Positions 19,371-30,980 are shown, numbered from the stretch's first letter. The stretch is 64,000 nt of DNA from Agapetus fuscipes (GCA_951799405.1 OX637338.1:5146001-5210000); one strand, 5' to 3'. A program made the numbers and translations. Notes: a model not told the origin generated them from the letters alone.

Positions 19371-21954
19371 AAATGGCGTGCACGACCCTGAAAAATTCAG
19401 TAATATTTGTGTTTTTTTTGAAAAAAAAAAAACAGAATGTCAATAGTAATAAAAGCAATAAATTTAAAACTAAAGACTAATTCTAATTAAAAGACTTATT
19501 CTAATTATTTCACAAGAGGACTTGACAGGTTATTTTACAAGTATAAAAATTTAAAAGACTTCCTACTAGTAGCACTGGAATACTTATAAAAAAAAAAACA
19601 TTAAAAAAATGTGATGCATTTACACAAAATAATACTGTACAAATTCCACACTTTCATTCGACTAATTATTGTTTGAAAACTTACCTTCTTTTATATTAGC
19701 AAATTGTGTTGATGGTGTGAATAAAAGTAATGAGCCTACCTTTAGTGACGTCAATAATTGCAGGCTACTTGGAAAGGTCTATCACCATGATAGTAGGTAT
19801 GGGGACACGGGCATGACTCTTGGACCTAAAATCAAATAGCTATAATACCTGAAGACGTCCCGGTACACGACTGGCCGGAGGAAGCCAGATTAATTCTAAT
19901 CCCACATGTTTTACTGTTGGGTCCTAGATACAAGAGACGGAGGTCGCAGAGGGCGAGAGAATCCCAAATAGTTGAGGCTCCTCAAAAGCCATCATTTAAT
20001 TTAATTGGAGATTTCCTAGACCTTTCTGTTGGAACTCCTTTTGCTCGTTGTATCACGATGAGAATAATTTGCATTCATCCATACTTGGAATCTTAAATTA
20101 CGGCCTTTGAAGTTGATAGTTCAAAAAAGTATATAACTTTGGTACTCGATTATTATAGATCTAGAAAGGTATCTGTTTATTACAAATAAATAGGTTGAAC
20201 GGGAGAAGGGTGTAAATTTTTGTGTATATAAGTGTTAAAATGATCCGAGATTTATTTTTGAAGAAAATATTCACCTGTTGTCTTAAATGATGCTTAATTG
20301 TCTGTTTCCATACGATTTCATTAACAACTTTTGCTTCTTTCCGCCTTGACAAATGCAAGTGCTTTTTGTATTGAATCAGTGCATGTGTTAATTTTCAATC
20401 AATTTCTTTGACAAAATTACCATTAACAAAGAAAAAAACCGACCAAAAAAAATTAAAGGAAAATATATAGATTCTTCTTTACAGGGAATTAACATAACAC
20501 AAAGTTGAATGTTAACTATGCTTGATATAAGTAATTTTCTGAAACCTTGCAGAAAATGTATTTTTTTATATAAAAACGCAATGATATATTGTACCCATTT
20601 TATGGATTTATTCAAATCAAAATGGTTTATTTCCGTTATTCAAACATTAAAATGAAATTATTTGAGCTATGATTTAACGCATTAAAATAGGAACATAGAA
20701 TTCCACGAAGTGTCCGAGTATCTTGTAGGTCCATAAGCCTCTAATACAATATTCTATGCAAACGACGTGTCGAGAAATTCAATACTTTTGTGCGGACCCA
20801 AGCCTGCTTTAATGGAAACCCGTTCCAACAAAATACATAACTGTAAAATTTATGTTTTACTTGTGAGCAAATATTAATAAAGTTGTTTAATTGAGCTAGT
20901 CGCAAAGCGACAGCTCATTTAATGTCTCGTTTGGTTTACCGGTATTTACCTGTACCATTTTAATGCTAATTACGTATTACGTAAACAAATTAAAAAGTAA
21001 ATAAATCTGTGAGCAAATAAGTGCTTGTTTGTGTTTCCATTCACCAAACTTTTTACAATATATTTTACCCAAACCTCAAATACATAAATGTACTCCCTGC
21101 TACTATTGCTTATTTTTCATGAATCGCCGGTGGCATTGATAAAAGTGAGACAATTTTATAATGCGTTTAGTCTGCTTTATAGGTACTGTTATGATTTTGC
21201 TTGCGGTTCTTTTTGATTAAACTGCGATTTGTTTAACAAGATTTATTTTGCACCATATTGACTTACATTGTACTGATAACTTTTCTTGCTCTGTTTATAT
21301 CGACTTCGCGTCACAATGTTTCAAGCGACTCTGACTCTCCACATAATTGCGGCTCATATTTATACAGTTCATATGGACGTTCTCGTGTATTGCAGATTCT
21401 TCTATTGTGGATTGTTCCGCACACACACCACCCAGCGTGCTTAGGCTCACGTACCAATACTCCTATAATGAATTATACCAGAGCAGTCTAATACCATACA
21501 TTTCATCATTATGGTAGTTGTTCGACACTATTCTAGTTACGCACACCAGTAAACTACGTGCCTAGGTACATATACACACAAACTCATAGTTCGTAACAAT
21601 ACCAACCTACATATAAGTCAGGAAATAAAAATTGTACTAAATTGTACCTAATATAAAAGTAAATTATTAATAAACAAATACCTGGTCCTTCTCCCCTACT
21701 AAAAGTACCTGCCCGAAAAACCCCACCCACTTTCTCTTATATACCATGAATTTTGCTCTTTTGTTTTTAACCTTAGTTAGCCTCTGAAGATGAACAGATA
21801 AAGTTCGATAGCGCTTAGGCATTGAAACTAAAAAAATGTGAAAATAAAACTATGTTATAAAAACAGTTTTTTTTAATAAAACAAAAATAAACATTAAAAA
21901 TACACAAATTAATACACAATATAATTAAAAATACTCTTTACAAATTTAAAAAAA
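19371..21954. other. Unannotated 2.6 kb
   Basis: The longest stretch without a recognised repeat in the first third of the window. Mostly AT-rich; 19740-20000 is GC-richer but without recognisable coding or TIR. Frames of 60-77 codons have no motif. TGCCCGAAAAACCCCACCCA (21711-21730) repeats a block seen at about 14690. Confidence 0.4.
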
Positions 21955-22005
21955 AAACTCTGAAATCTAGGGAGTCTCCCGCACAAGATCCTTCAAAAAA
22001 ATTCC
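21955..22005 (+). mobile_element. SINE-B tail fragment
   Basis: Only ATCTAGGGAGTCTCCCGCAC with AAGATCCTTC and A-runs; 5' truncated. Confidence 0.55.
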
Positions 22006-22333
22006 CGTAAAGACTTTACACTCCCTCATCACCAAAGACATGCGGGCCATATAATATCTCGTATGACTAGCAGAAAACCGTAGGGTCGTAGCGTGGATGC
22101 TTGGCGCTAATGAAAGCCCGGACCGAGACGTGTACCGGCTACATATTTGTTAGGCGACTCATGAAGAGGAGGTCGATTTAGTTCAAAGGGTCCGGCTTGA
22201 CCCTTTGCCAGCTCTAGTGACAGCTTGACCCTCATCTCTCACGCTGAATCTGTACCCCAGAGTATAAAACCCCATGCACAAACTCAAAACGTAGAGTTTC
22301 GCAAAAATTGCACTTTGTTACGATTTGCTTGGG
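22006..22333. other. GC-rich island, unidentified, with TATA-like box
   Basis: Clearly GC-richer than its neighbours (GCCCGGACCGAGACGTGTAC, GGGTCCGGCTTGACCCTTTG). AGTATAAAACCCC near 22261-22273 would serve as a TATA box if this is an LTR or promoter remnant. No coding frame or partner repeat was seen in the window. It sits between a SINE-B tail and a SINE-C end. Confidence 0.3.
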
Positions 22334-22645
22334 TTCGCAACGCAGCAAAGCTACACATCTAGTTGAACTTCTTGCTTGCGTTATCCCCGTTGTTTATGTT
22401 TTTTTTTACGGGTAACGGAGCCGGCCTCACACCAACTACTTTCATTTGAAGTGTGAGTTTCTCAGCTCCCAAAAGAGCTGGTTCTCATTTTTTGTAAAGG
22501 CTGAGTACACCTTGTCAGTATTTATTGTGGGTTTTTGAAATAGACACCAAAACGGGAAATCTTTTCTGACACCCTCAGTGGGGATCAAACTCTTGCTCTA
22601 GGAATGGAATGCAAGCATTCTATCAACTGAGCTATCGACTGAACT
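22334..22645 (-). mobile_element. SINE-C, second half of a B-C heterodimer
   Basis: Complete on the minus strand: AGTCGATAGCTCAGTTGATA (A box), GAGTTTGATCCCCACTGAGG (diverged B box), then GATTTCCCGTTTTGGTGTCT, AGCTGAGAAACTC, GCCGGCTCCG, ACGCAAGCAAGAAGTTCAAC, and the end TGTGTAGCTTTGCTGCG. Confidence 0.8.
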
Positions 22646-22648
22646 TCT

Positions 22649-22868
22649 TACAAGCTTGGTCGTCGTTTCAAAGCGTCAATACTCAAGCAAGATCCAGTTG
22701 CTGTAAGGTTGGATGGACATGTGGTGACCGGTCTTTGGTAAGTTTTAAGAATTTTTCAACCCAGCGGAGAGCATATTTGAAAATACAATTTTTTGCTGCA
22801 CCAGGATTTGAACTCATGACCCACCATTTACGAGTCCGAAGCGCTAACCACTAGACTGCGGGCGGGTT
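22649..22868 (-). mobile_element. SINE-B, first half of a B-C heterodimer
   Basis: tRNA-like head on the minus strand (CTAGTGGTTAGCGCTTCGGA; B box GAGTTCAAATCC), then the B body ending CGACGACCAAGCTTGTAAG. It runs into the SINE-C head after about 12 bases, in the same order and at the same junction as 1775/1780. Confidence 0.75.
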
Positions 22869-23397
22869 GTTGTATAATCATCTAATTATCTGAATACTTT
22901 GAATATTTCTGTAGAGTCTCAAGTACTGCCCATTAGAACTAGCTACTTAATTTAACTCACACTAGAGAAAAATGCTAAGTTACTTACAAGTGTTGTAAGT
23001 TAGAGGGAGAGTTTATGTTTAATGCAAGGGTCGTCCTACTCCCCCCAGTGACCGAGTCAGCGTGCAAATGCTCCCCCCCATATCGTCACCACCCCCACTG
23101 CGGTTTTTAGAGTTTTAGAGAGTTCCGAACTTGGTCCGGGAGAGTTCTGCCGGCAAGTCTCATCACGGCGTGGATGGACTGCGGTTCCTTTGCCGTTTCT
23201 CAAGGAAAATTTCTAGGCCTGAATATGAAATTTGACCGCTTGCAAGTCATTATTAATGCAGCTCAAAGTTGGCCCAGTAAATTCACAACGATTTTTTTTC
23301 TAGAAGTTGAAATTTTTATTTAATCTTTTTTTTCCAAAAGTAGGTTTTCTTAGTATATGGTAGCACGTACTGAAACGTGGTATGAAAAATGTGTCAT
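22869..23397. other. Unannotated stretch with a C-rich block
   Basis: 23035-23160 has CTCCCCCCAGTGACCGAGTC and CTCCCCCCCATATCGTCACC, GC-rich and unidentified. The rest is AT-rich. Confidence 0.3.
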
Positions 23398-23625
23398 ATT
23401 TTAAAGTGAAAAGGATTTTTGTAGTACTGCCGACAGTTACTGTAACTGCATCCTGTCGCCATTCATATTGCATATCTCCTTCATCTCTTCAGCACTCCTC
23501 ACTTTCTTCATACACACTCTTCTTTTATTCTCACTCTGCAGGTTCCATTCTTTCGCAATCTTTACTATTAGGTCTATCCATTATTTTTTCGGTCTTTCCT
23601 ATCACAGTTGTATTAAATTTAAAAA
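23398..23625 (-). mobile_element. RTE-like LINE, 3' end fragment
   Basis: On the minus strand GCGAAAGAATGGAACCTGCA and GAGTGAGAATAAAAGAAGAG match the 3' coding end of the 7254 element almost base for base. It then jumps, with an internal deletion, to GGCGACAGGATGCAGTTACA, the same 3' end with an ACAGT-type repeat. The coding frame is broken by the deletion. Confidence 0.75.
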
Positions 23626-24671
23626 AAAATCATAAAACTACCCAATTTCTTTCACTTTTTACGGCCTACATAATGCAAAAAGTATTTTCCTGAGAAATCA
23701 CATATGTATCAATTTAAATTCTATTTGAAGCTAAAAATCTCACATCACTTATATGTCAACACACAAAAAATGGTATATTTTCAGAATCTCGATCTGAAAA
23801 AAAAAATTCAAAGAAAATTTCGATTCGCTCGAGCACGGTCCTCCTTAAAAGCCTCTACATATTCCACCTATCAGAAAAAAATAGCGCAATATTTTACTAA
23901 AAGTTTGACATTGGAACCAGCTGGCTAGGGTCTGACAACTGGAACCCTTTCTCTGTTCATTGGTCATCAATCATAGAGGCACTTCGCACGCGTGGAACGG
24001 AACTTGGGAAATATCGCCCAACTTTTTATTTCGTAAATTTCTAATGTGATTTTCATGCGGTGTTTTTTTTTTCGTTATGGCACGCGTGAGCGCACACGTT
24101 TCAATTTACGCCTGATATAGTTTGTGTGATCGGTAATTGTGTTACTGCTTTCAAGGGTATTTTTTTTATGAATCATAAAAAAATATGATTTTTGTATAAA
24201 GTATAGAAGAAAAGGTTGAAAACCGACGTGTTTCTATTAATACACGGTAAGTTATAGCTTATACTTTTATGACTAAAAACATATTTTTTTAAAGCAATAT
24301 ATCCATATTTCAATACCTTAAAGGTATTATTGAATAAGTGACATATTTAACTAGATAAATGCACCTTTTTTTCCTTTTTTCTACGAAAGAAAACACTACA
24401 AAAGTGTAAAAATTCTGCAGTAAAGAAGTTTGTCACGAGCACGTCCTTGTAATTATTTTTCTTATTATAAAAAGTTACACCCAATAAAAAGTTTTATCCA
24501 TGATTTCTCAAATCAGTGAATCAACACTTATTCAGTTTTACCTTTAAGGTGGCGATTTGTACTTTGAAAGAATCTTATTGATGTATTAAAAAACAAATAA
24601 AGTTTTTTTTAATCTTATGCATTTAAAAAGAACGGAAGAAATTCGACTGACAAAAATAATGTTCAAAATGA
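23626..24671. other. Unannotated 1 kb
   Basis: AT-rich; nothing recognised. Confidence 0.3.
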
Positions 24672-24782
24672 ATGTTTAAGTTAGGCGTGGAAGAGGCAGG
24701 CCGAAAAATGAATTAATTGATCAAATAAGTGACATTGCCAAGGACTGGAATCTCTGGAATGGGAAAAGTAAAGAACATACAT
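24672..24782 (+). mobile_element. RTE-like LINE 3' fragment, left part (interrupted)
   Basis: GCGTGGAAGAGGCAGGCCGA (RGRGRP region) and GACATTGCCAAGGACTGGAA align with the 7254 element. The match stops at GAACATACAT, where an A-repeat begins, and resumes at 25035. Confidence 0.75.
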
Positions 24783-25034
24783 TTCCTTGACTTATAGGTT
24801 GGTATGAGGTTGACCACCCATACTGTAAAAAATGGTTTACTTTGCCAATGTCACCCCTGTTTCAGGGAATGTCGGCAAGAGTTGCAGGGCTTATGTTCAT
24901 TTGAGGTTTGGATTTTATTTGTAAGTACACAATCAGCATTTGGAAGCGCGAACTACACGTGTTTGTTTGTGGGCATACATCTGAGAGCTTTCAATGAATA
25001 TATCCTCGCAACTTAGATTATAGATAGATTATAG
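24783..25034 (+). repeat. A-repeat, full length, inserted in an RTE fragment
   Basis: 252 bp, starting TTCCTTGACTTATAGG and ending TTAGATTATAGATAGATTAT. The host RTE sequence continues on either side, and ATACAT is present at both edges (24777-24782, 25035-25040). This nested case fixes the element's ends and suggests a 6-bp target duplication, although part of it could be tail sequence. Confidence 0.85.
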
Positions 25035-25110
25035 ATACATGAGGAGAGTGATAAATGTTGAACAAATTGGAGACGCATTTGTGGAGGTATTGGACACTTC
25101 AAACAAAATA
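25035..25110 (+). mobile_element. RTE-like LINE 3' fragment, right part
   Basis: ATGAGGAGAGTGATAAATGT and GAGACGCATTTGTGGAGGTA continue the RTE 3' coding end, with an internal deletion of about 30 bp against the 7254 copy. Confidence 0.7.
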
Positions 25111-26048
25111 ATGCCTGAAAACTGTTACTGACATATCCGAAATGAATAAAATTTCACTTAGTTTTGACTCAAAAGCGATTAGCATATTTTGTTGAAAAAG
25201 TAATTGTCAAATACTGTATTTGTATTTATGTTTGTTTTTTTTTTTGTATACTAGTCAAATAAATTATACTGATCAAACTTTAATTAAAAGCACGAGTTAT
25301 TTACTTCTACGCAATTGAGAAGAAATTTAATTATACAAACAGTTGAAGCAAAAAACAAATAAAGATAATAGTTAAATAAATTGCGTTGATAAGACTTTGA
25401 GACAGATTTTGCACAAAACCCTACTATTAATCATGTCTTAAAAAGTAAAATCCCAAAGATGGTACTGAAAATAAAAGCAAAAAAAACTTCCTGCGCAACG
25501 GTTAAAATAAATACAAAGGACGAGATTTGAGTATTTATTTTAAAAATTCATCCTCGAGTTTTATCGGATAATGCGACTCCCTTGTTAACCTAGCCTAAAT
25601 TTGTGTTATAAAACGAGAAATAAAAACTTTTGTATTGTACATTTAAGCCGTGAGCAAAAAAAAAAACCGTGCCAGCAAACAACGGGGAAATGAATGCGAA
25701 AATAAATAAAGTCTCGTAAATTCATTGCAAAAGTCGGTCAGTGGGTAGGGGATGTTCTTCAGGGAGGAATACTTCGAAAAAGCTTTTCAATTTTACAGTT
25801 TTCCATTCGTACTTTTCCGACTCCTACTCACTTTTCCGATAAAAAATTGCGAGTACGTGCAATAATATAATTATAGAAATATAATGAGTCATATATGTAG
25901 AATCAAAGACGGTGTTCTATGTTTTTTGTAAATGGAGAACAATATGGAATAATGGAAAATTTGACCGGCCTGTAGTCTTTCAGTTAAGGCTACGGAATAC
26001 GATTCCGTGAGTTTGATTTCCGATGGAGTACAGAAAGACATGGATTAC
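25111..26048. other. Unannotated 0.9 kb
   Basis: AT-rich. No repeat family recognised. Confidence 0.3.
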
Positions 26049-26334
26049 AGAAAGACATTTAAGTCGTCCGTTGAGCCCACGCTTTGACAAACTAATGATG
26101 CCTGGGCTGGAAGTCTCATCACCACGGTTATTTTTATCTACAGAATTTTGGTAGTATTTATAAAGACTAATCAGCTGTTCACTTGCGGCCATCTTGGATT
26201 GACAGGTCTTCATAAAAATATTACCGATATTCGGTAGGTAAGAATAACCGTAGGGATGAGACTTCCAGCCCAGGCATCATTAGTTTGTCAAAACGTGGGC
26301 TCAGCCGACGACTAAAATGTCTAAGAATAGCCCC
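26049..26334. mobile_element. P-MITE, long form
   Basis: Nested inverted repeats: outer arms AGTCGTCCGTTGAGCCCACG / CGTGGGCTCAGCCGACGACT, then CAAACTAATGATGCCTGGGC and complement, then the core GGCTGGAAGTCTCATCACCA and complement. The centre holds CAGCTGTTCACTTGCGGCCA then TCTTGGATTGACAGG. The right tip is GAATAGCCCC; the left tip is degraded. Confidence 0.75.
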
Positions 26335-27242
26335 ATTAGACGTCAATCCTTATTTGTACGGTCTTCGATTCTGATTGCCTTAAGCGAGCTGATTTTGATT
26401 TTATTATGTGTTTTAAAAGCAAAAGTTTTTTAAAGAAATGGTTATTTAAAACATTTTTCCAAATGCTCTTTGTTGGTTTTGTGGACTGTTTTCAGTTTCC
26501 TGGGGGGAAAAGAGGAAGGCCACGGATCATAACTTCACCCCCTCCTCATATAATCCTCGCAGTGGTCCAGCAAGGGAAGGGGAGGTCAGGAGGATGGTCA
26601 GAGGCATCTTAATAGTCCCCCTAACACACCAGGGTGCAAATGTGCCCTAGATAATTGAAAAAATGGGGCTCAAAACAAGAGGGGCAAAGGAGGGATTAGC
26701 AAGGATAACAATGATAATGAAAATAGGATTTTTCAACAAAACAAGGATCTGCATATTTTATTTTAATATTTATTTTTTCTGTTAACTTATCTTTTATTTA
26801 GTGAAAAGATCTATTTTAAGCTGTAGCTGAAAAATAATGTAGACAAAACATAGTTAAATAAAGTCTGTATAAACATTTTACTAATTTAAAAATGACGAAT
26901 CTGATTCAATAAATAGATGACTCCTAAAACAAGTTGTACATACATTTAAACTTTTTTTTTTGCAGAGTGGAGTTAAAATCAGAGGTCAAGGTGACGTGGC
27001 TCCTTAGTAACTAGACGTAATATTTTGTTTAAACAATTCATCAGTTATTCAGCGAGGTTACGTGAACTCATACGATTCTAATTTAAAAATCATAGCAAAG
27101 ATCTACGAAATATTTCAATGAGTAATACTGTAGAAGACTTATAAATACTTATTTTCTCTCGTAGCTCTTGGACATACAAAAACTTACAATTAGCTTTTAC
27201 TTAATGAAGTTTTTTTTGGCTAGAACACTTTCGAGGAACACA
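26335..27242. other. Unannotated stretch with a purine-rich block
   Basis: 26500-26640 is GC-rich (GGGAAGGGGAGGTCAGGAGG) but not identified. The rest is AT-rich. Confidence 0.3.
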
Positions 27243-27560
27243 TCCGGTCGAAAGCTCAGTTCGCAGAGTGCGTGCATTCCATGCCGAGAACTCGGGCTCG
27301 AAATTCCACCGAGGGTGTCAGAATTTTTTTTCCGTTTCAGTGTTTATTTAATTATCTGGAATGAAAATACCAGCAAGGTTACTCAGCCTTCACCATAAAT
27401 GAGTACCAGCCCCTGCGGCTGCTAGGAAACACCCTCTTCAACTGAAGTGATTGGTATAATGCCGGCCCCCTTTTCTGTAAAAATAAATAGTTTCCCTTGC
27501 CACATGCAATCCCTTTGAAGAAAACGCGTCAAGAAATTATTCTGTATTTGTAGTTCAGTT
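27243..27560 (+). mobile_element. SINE-C, full length
   Basis: A box GAAAGCTCAGTTCGCAGAGT, damaged B box GGGCTCGAAATTCC, then all the body blocks in order to AAACGCGTCAAGAAATTATT and a 3' end at TTGTAGTTCAGTTG. Confidence 0.8.
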
Positions 27561-28267
27561 GTGTTAAAATTTTAATTTTATACAAAATGCTGCACACTTC
27601 AAAACATATTTTTGGTTTTTAACCTACAGTGAAAAATATAACAATGGAGTGAAAACACGGGGGTCCCGTGTTGCTTTATTTTAAAATGACACTCTGTTCT
27701 TAGACCCGTGTATTATTTTTGTCCCGAGTTTATATCCTTGGCGGGATTGCTCACACTTTTCTGTGTGATAAATTACTCACAACTTTCTGAGAGCAGGACT
27801 AAAGCGAATAACTTTTTTTGTAGAGTTTCATGTTATGAATTTTCATGTTGGCATGTTTTCTTGAGCTCCACAGATGTGTACCTACATACATACACAGACT
27901 TGCAAGTATACAGTACAAGTGTGTATAGAAATTTAATCAACTTCAGCACTTGAAAAAAGAATCAGATTTAACATTTTGAATTCATTATGCAAAGAAAAAC
28001 ACTTAGGCTTGGTAGCAAAAAATGTTTAAATTTAAATGAAAATATTGTAGTCCCGAGGCTAAAAAAAGAGTTTTGGAGAATATAAAAAGATTTCTAGCAT
28101 TGACTTGGTCTTATCTCTAGAAAAAAACATTTTTTTAATTAACGCCATTATTATTTAGAACAGTCTAAAAAGTTCCATTGAAGGAGGGAAAAAATCATAA
28201 TAAAATTAGATGATTATTTTTGAGACTCTTATGATCAATCACCTCTTATAAAAGTTGCAAAAATATA
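27561..28267. other. Unannotated stretch
   Basis: AT-rich; nothing recognised. Confidence 0.3.
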
Positions 28268-28326
28268 ATATTAACATTTAAAATTCATTTAAATTCATGC
28301 CGACAAACAGACACGTGTAAGTTCGC
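28268..28326 (-). repeat. A-repeat, 3' part, split by a SINE-B tail
   Basis: Minus strand CGAACTTACACGTGTCTGTT to AAATGTTAATATTAT. The repeat resumes at 28414. Confidence 0.7.
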
Positions 28327-28413
28327 ACACCTCTGCGGCACTACAACAAGTGGCATAGACCCCTAGAGTCCTTAGAATCTAGCGAGTCTCCCGCACAGGA
28401 TTAAAAAAAAAAA
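28327..28413 (+). mobile_element. 5'-truncated SINE-B nested in an A-repeat
   Basis: Only the B tail is present (CACCTCTGCGGCACTACAAC, CCCTAGAGTCCTTAGAATCT, CCCGCACAGGATT) followed by 12-13 A residues. It interrupts the A-repeat between GTTCGC and CTTACAAATGC. Severe 5' truncation with poly-A is what incomplete target-primed reverse transcription gives. Confidence 0.75.
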
Positions 28414-28540
28414 AACTTACAAATGCTGCATGTGTACTTACAAATTAAAATTTTAAATGAACATATAGGTACCCTGCAACTTTTGCCAAATCTTCCTGAA
28501 AAAGGGGAGACGTTGGTAAAGTAAGCCATTTTTTACAGTG
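28414..28540 (-). repeat. A-repeat, 5' part
   Basis: Continues the interrupted copy, minus strand GCTTACTTTACCAACGTCTC to AAGTACACATGCAGCATTTG. Confidence 0.7.
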
Positions 28541-28544
28541 AAGA

Positions 28545-28725
28545 TGATGTTGATGAAACTGAAACGTTTGTATATTTGATCACAAATTCATCAACTATGT
28601 CTTAGACACTTCATTTTCAGGCTGAAGAATCTCATCAAAGACATGAACAAAACGTCCGAAAGCTCCAGCTCCTATAGACTACGGCAACAGATCCCGGAAA
28701 CCAATTCTTAAGCATCAATTATGTT
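28545..28725 (+). repeat. E-repeat
   Basis: GATGAAACTGAAAC, then GGCTGAAGAATCTCATCAAA, GACATGAACAAAACGTCCGA, AAGCTCCAGCTCC, TAGACTACGGCAACAGATCC. The stem of the motif has decayed (TCTCAT / ATGAACA). Confidence 0.55.
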
Positions 28726-29348
28726 TTTCACCAAAAACCCGTACAAAATTATTTGCTTTCCTCTAAAGTCTAACCTACACTTTTTTTTGTTCTTCAAATC
28801 TTTTTGTAAATACTTGAATAATGTGTATTCAATTGCCGGGTGAACAAATACGTCTCAGTCCGCGTTTTCTTGTCGTTGAAAAAGTGTCGCATAGCCACCA
28901 TGACACAAACAAAGCGAATATTCCGGCTATCGTAGCAAGCTGATCGCGTAATGGCGCCTCCTCCTATTTGTCGCATCTAAAATGTGATAAAAGAATCTCA
29001 AAAGTGTTACCTAAAAAAAGGCAACATAAAAGAAAAAATCATCAAGTCTCGGTACTGAAAAGTGAGTTATTTCTTTAAAATTCAGCGAAGCTAAACTTAT
29101 TAAAAGTAGGTTGATGAAAGTAGTGCAAGACATATTAAATAACATTCTAAAAAACATAACAGTTTGAAAATCGATTCTAAAAGTTTTTAATGGCATGGTA
29201 TACTGAGAATGCGTTTAGTTTGAAGGAAATTTGATTTTCTTTTAGGTACGTTTTTCGTTGAAAAAATATTTTTATTCATATGCTTCTAATAAAAAAAATG
29301 GCCATCAAAGTAAAGTTAAAAAAAATATATTTTCTTGTATACAAATTG
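28726..29348. other. Unannotated stretch
   Basis: AT-rich; the 60-codon frames have no motif. Confidence 0.3.
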
Positions 29349-29560
29349 AAAAATAAAATAATTTTTTTCTTAAACGTAGGTAGTTTAATTTTCACAATAA
29401 TATTTTATATCTCGAGCACTTTCGACCTTCAATACTCAGGTCATTATCAAGAGTGATGTATGTCAAATTATATTATGACCTGAGTAGGTATTGAAGGTCG
29501 AAGGTGCTCGAGATATAAAATATTATTGTGAAAATTAAACTACGTTTAAGAATTTTATTT
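29349..29560. repeat. Giant hairpin 2
   Basis: Left arm about 29352-29443, right arm about 29475-29560, loop about 30 bases. The arm sequence matches hairpin 1 (TCTCGAGCACTTTCGACC, CACAATAATATTTTATA) but extends further into CTCAGGTCAT/ATGACCTGAG. The shared block TGAATTTTCACTGTGTGAAT follows at about 29576. Confidence 0.8.
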
Positions 29561-30114
29561 TTTATTTTAAATAAAATGAATTTTCACTGTGTGAATACAC
29601 AAACCCTACAAAATCTCAATTGAAAAATGTTACCTTTTTTGCGTTGTGAAATCGTTGCGGAATCCTTGTTAATACACAGATGTGTGACATTTTGTAGCTG
29701 AGAAAAAATTTAGTTTTAACATCCGTGTAAAAAAAGATTCGCCTTCATTCAATGACACCATATAAAAACCAATCTGCAGTTCACTGCGTGAAAACTGTGG
29801 TAAACCTTCAATTTCTTAAACGTAGGTACGTGAATCTACACTTTCTGCAACCTCCTAGTGCTACGATAGAATAAAAATAATTCTTGGAAAAATACATAGC
29901 AGTGTTTTTTGTCAAAAGAAATATTGTTTTTGCATTGATAAAATTTCAGTTAAGCAGTCAAACATGAAGTTAACTCGTTTCGGCAGTAGCTGATGCGGGA
30001 TTTATGATGGTTGATAGGCTGCAACGCCGAGGGAGCGCCGTTTCGTGAGCCTAAGTGATTGAGGCAGTACTCTAACTCAAGTATTACACTTTAAATACAA
30101 GCAATATATTCAAA
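29561..30114. other. Hairpin 3' flank and unannotated stretch
   Basis: After the conserved block (to about 29620) the sequence is AT-rich. The GC-richer patch at 29985-30050 (GAGGGAGCGCCGTTTCGTGA) shares TCACGAAACGGCGCT, inverted, with the 3' region of the CR1-like fragment at 16137-16151; that may be coincidental. Confidence 0.35.
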
Positions 30115-30220
30115 TTGAAGCAGTGCCTCCATTGAGCGATTAAGATTCCATACATTTTTCGAGCAAGTAATGTTTGAGTTTGAACGATAAGTTTAAAGTT
30201 GGCGTACTGAGACGTGATCC
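30115..30220 (+). repeat. N-repeat, diverged
   Basis: GTGCCTCCATTGAGCGATTA, ATGTTTGAGTTTGAACG and GGCGTACTGAGACGTGATCC keep the family order. The hairpin stem is lost. Confidence 0.4.
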
Positions 30221-30767
30221 GACAAAAAGGGCTTTTTAATTTGATGTTCGATTTACGAGCGGATCATTTTTACGGTTATCTTTTTTACAAGTCTGTGTAT
30301 TAAGCCTACGCTTATAATTTATGGCTTTCAACATTTGTTACAGCTGTAAAAATAAAGAAAAAAATCAAAAAAGGAGAAGTCACTAATGATGAGTCTTTTT
30401 CGCGAAACGTTTGTACTCAATTTTGATTCTACCTACTCTTCCTTTAGACTTGTGTTGAAATGATATATTTTAAGCTTTTGTGGTCAGCTTTCCATTCTTG
30501 ATATTATTACTCTTCCGGGACTTGAGTCCACTGGGATTTTTTTTCTGCTTTCTTGATTGTTTTTTTCAAAATACTATGATACTCAATGTTGGAGCTCTTC
30601 TTTTTTGAATAGTCACAAAATGTCAGCAAGAAATGAGAAGAAAAAGCAATAGGTCATGTCCAAGACCCAGACGAGCAGATATCGAAGATAAAGATGATAT
30701 AAATGATTTATATTGCATTATTGGAGGTTTTTTAAATGTAAATGAGGCATTATTTTTATTGTTTTTG
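30221..30767. other. Unannotated stretch
   Basis: AT-rich; nothing recognised. Confidence 0.3.
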
Positions 30768-30980
30768 TCTGGTCAATAGCTCAGTTGGAAGAGTGCTAGA
30801 ATTCCATGCCAATGAAATTATTTCTCAATTCGGTGTTTATTTTAAAATGTTAAATAAAATACCGGCAAGGGCCAAGGACGACCCCCTGACGTGTAAAAAT
30901 TATAAGGATTTACTCGCCACATTTTACACATTCGGGGAAAACGCGTTAAAAATTGCATTATGCTTGTAGCTTAGCTACGT
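30768..30980 (+). mobile_element. SINE-C with internal deletions
   Basis: A box CAATAGCTCAGTTGGAAGAG is good, but the B-box region is deleted (CCATGCCAATGAAATTATTT). 3' end intact to TGTAGCTTAGCTACG. Confidence 0.75.
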
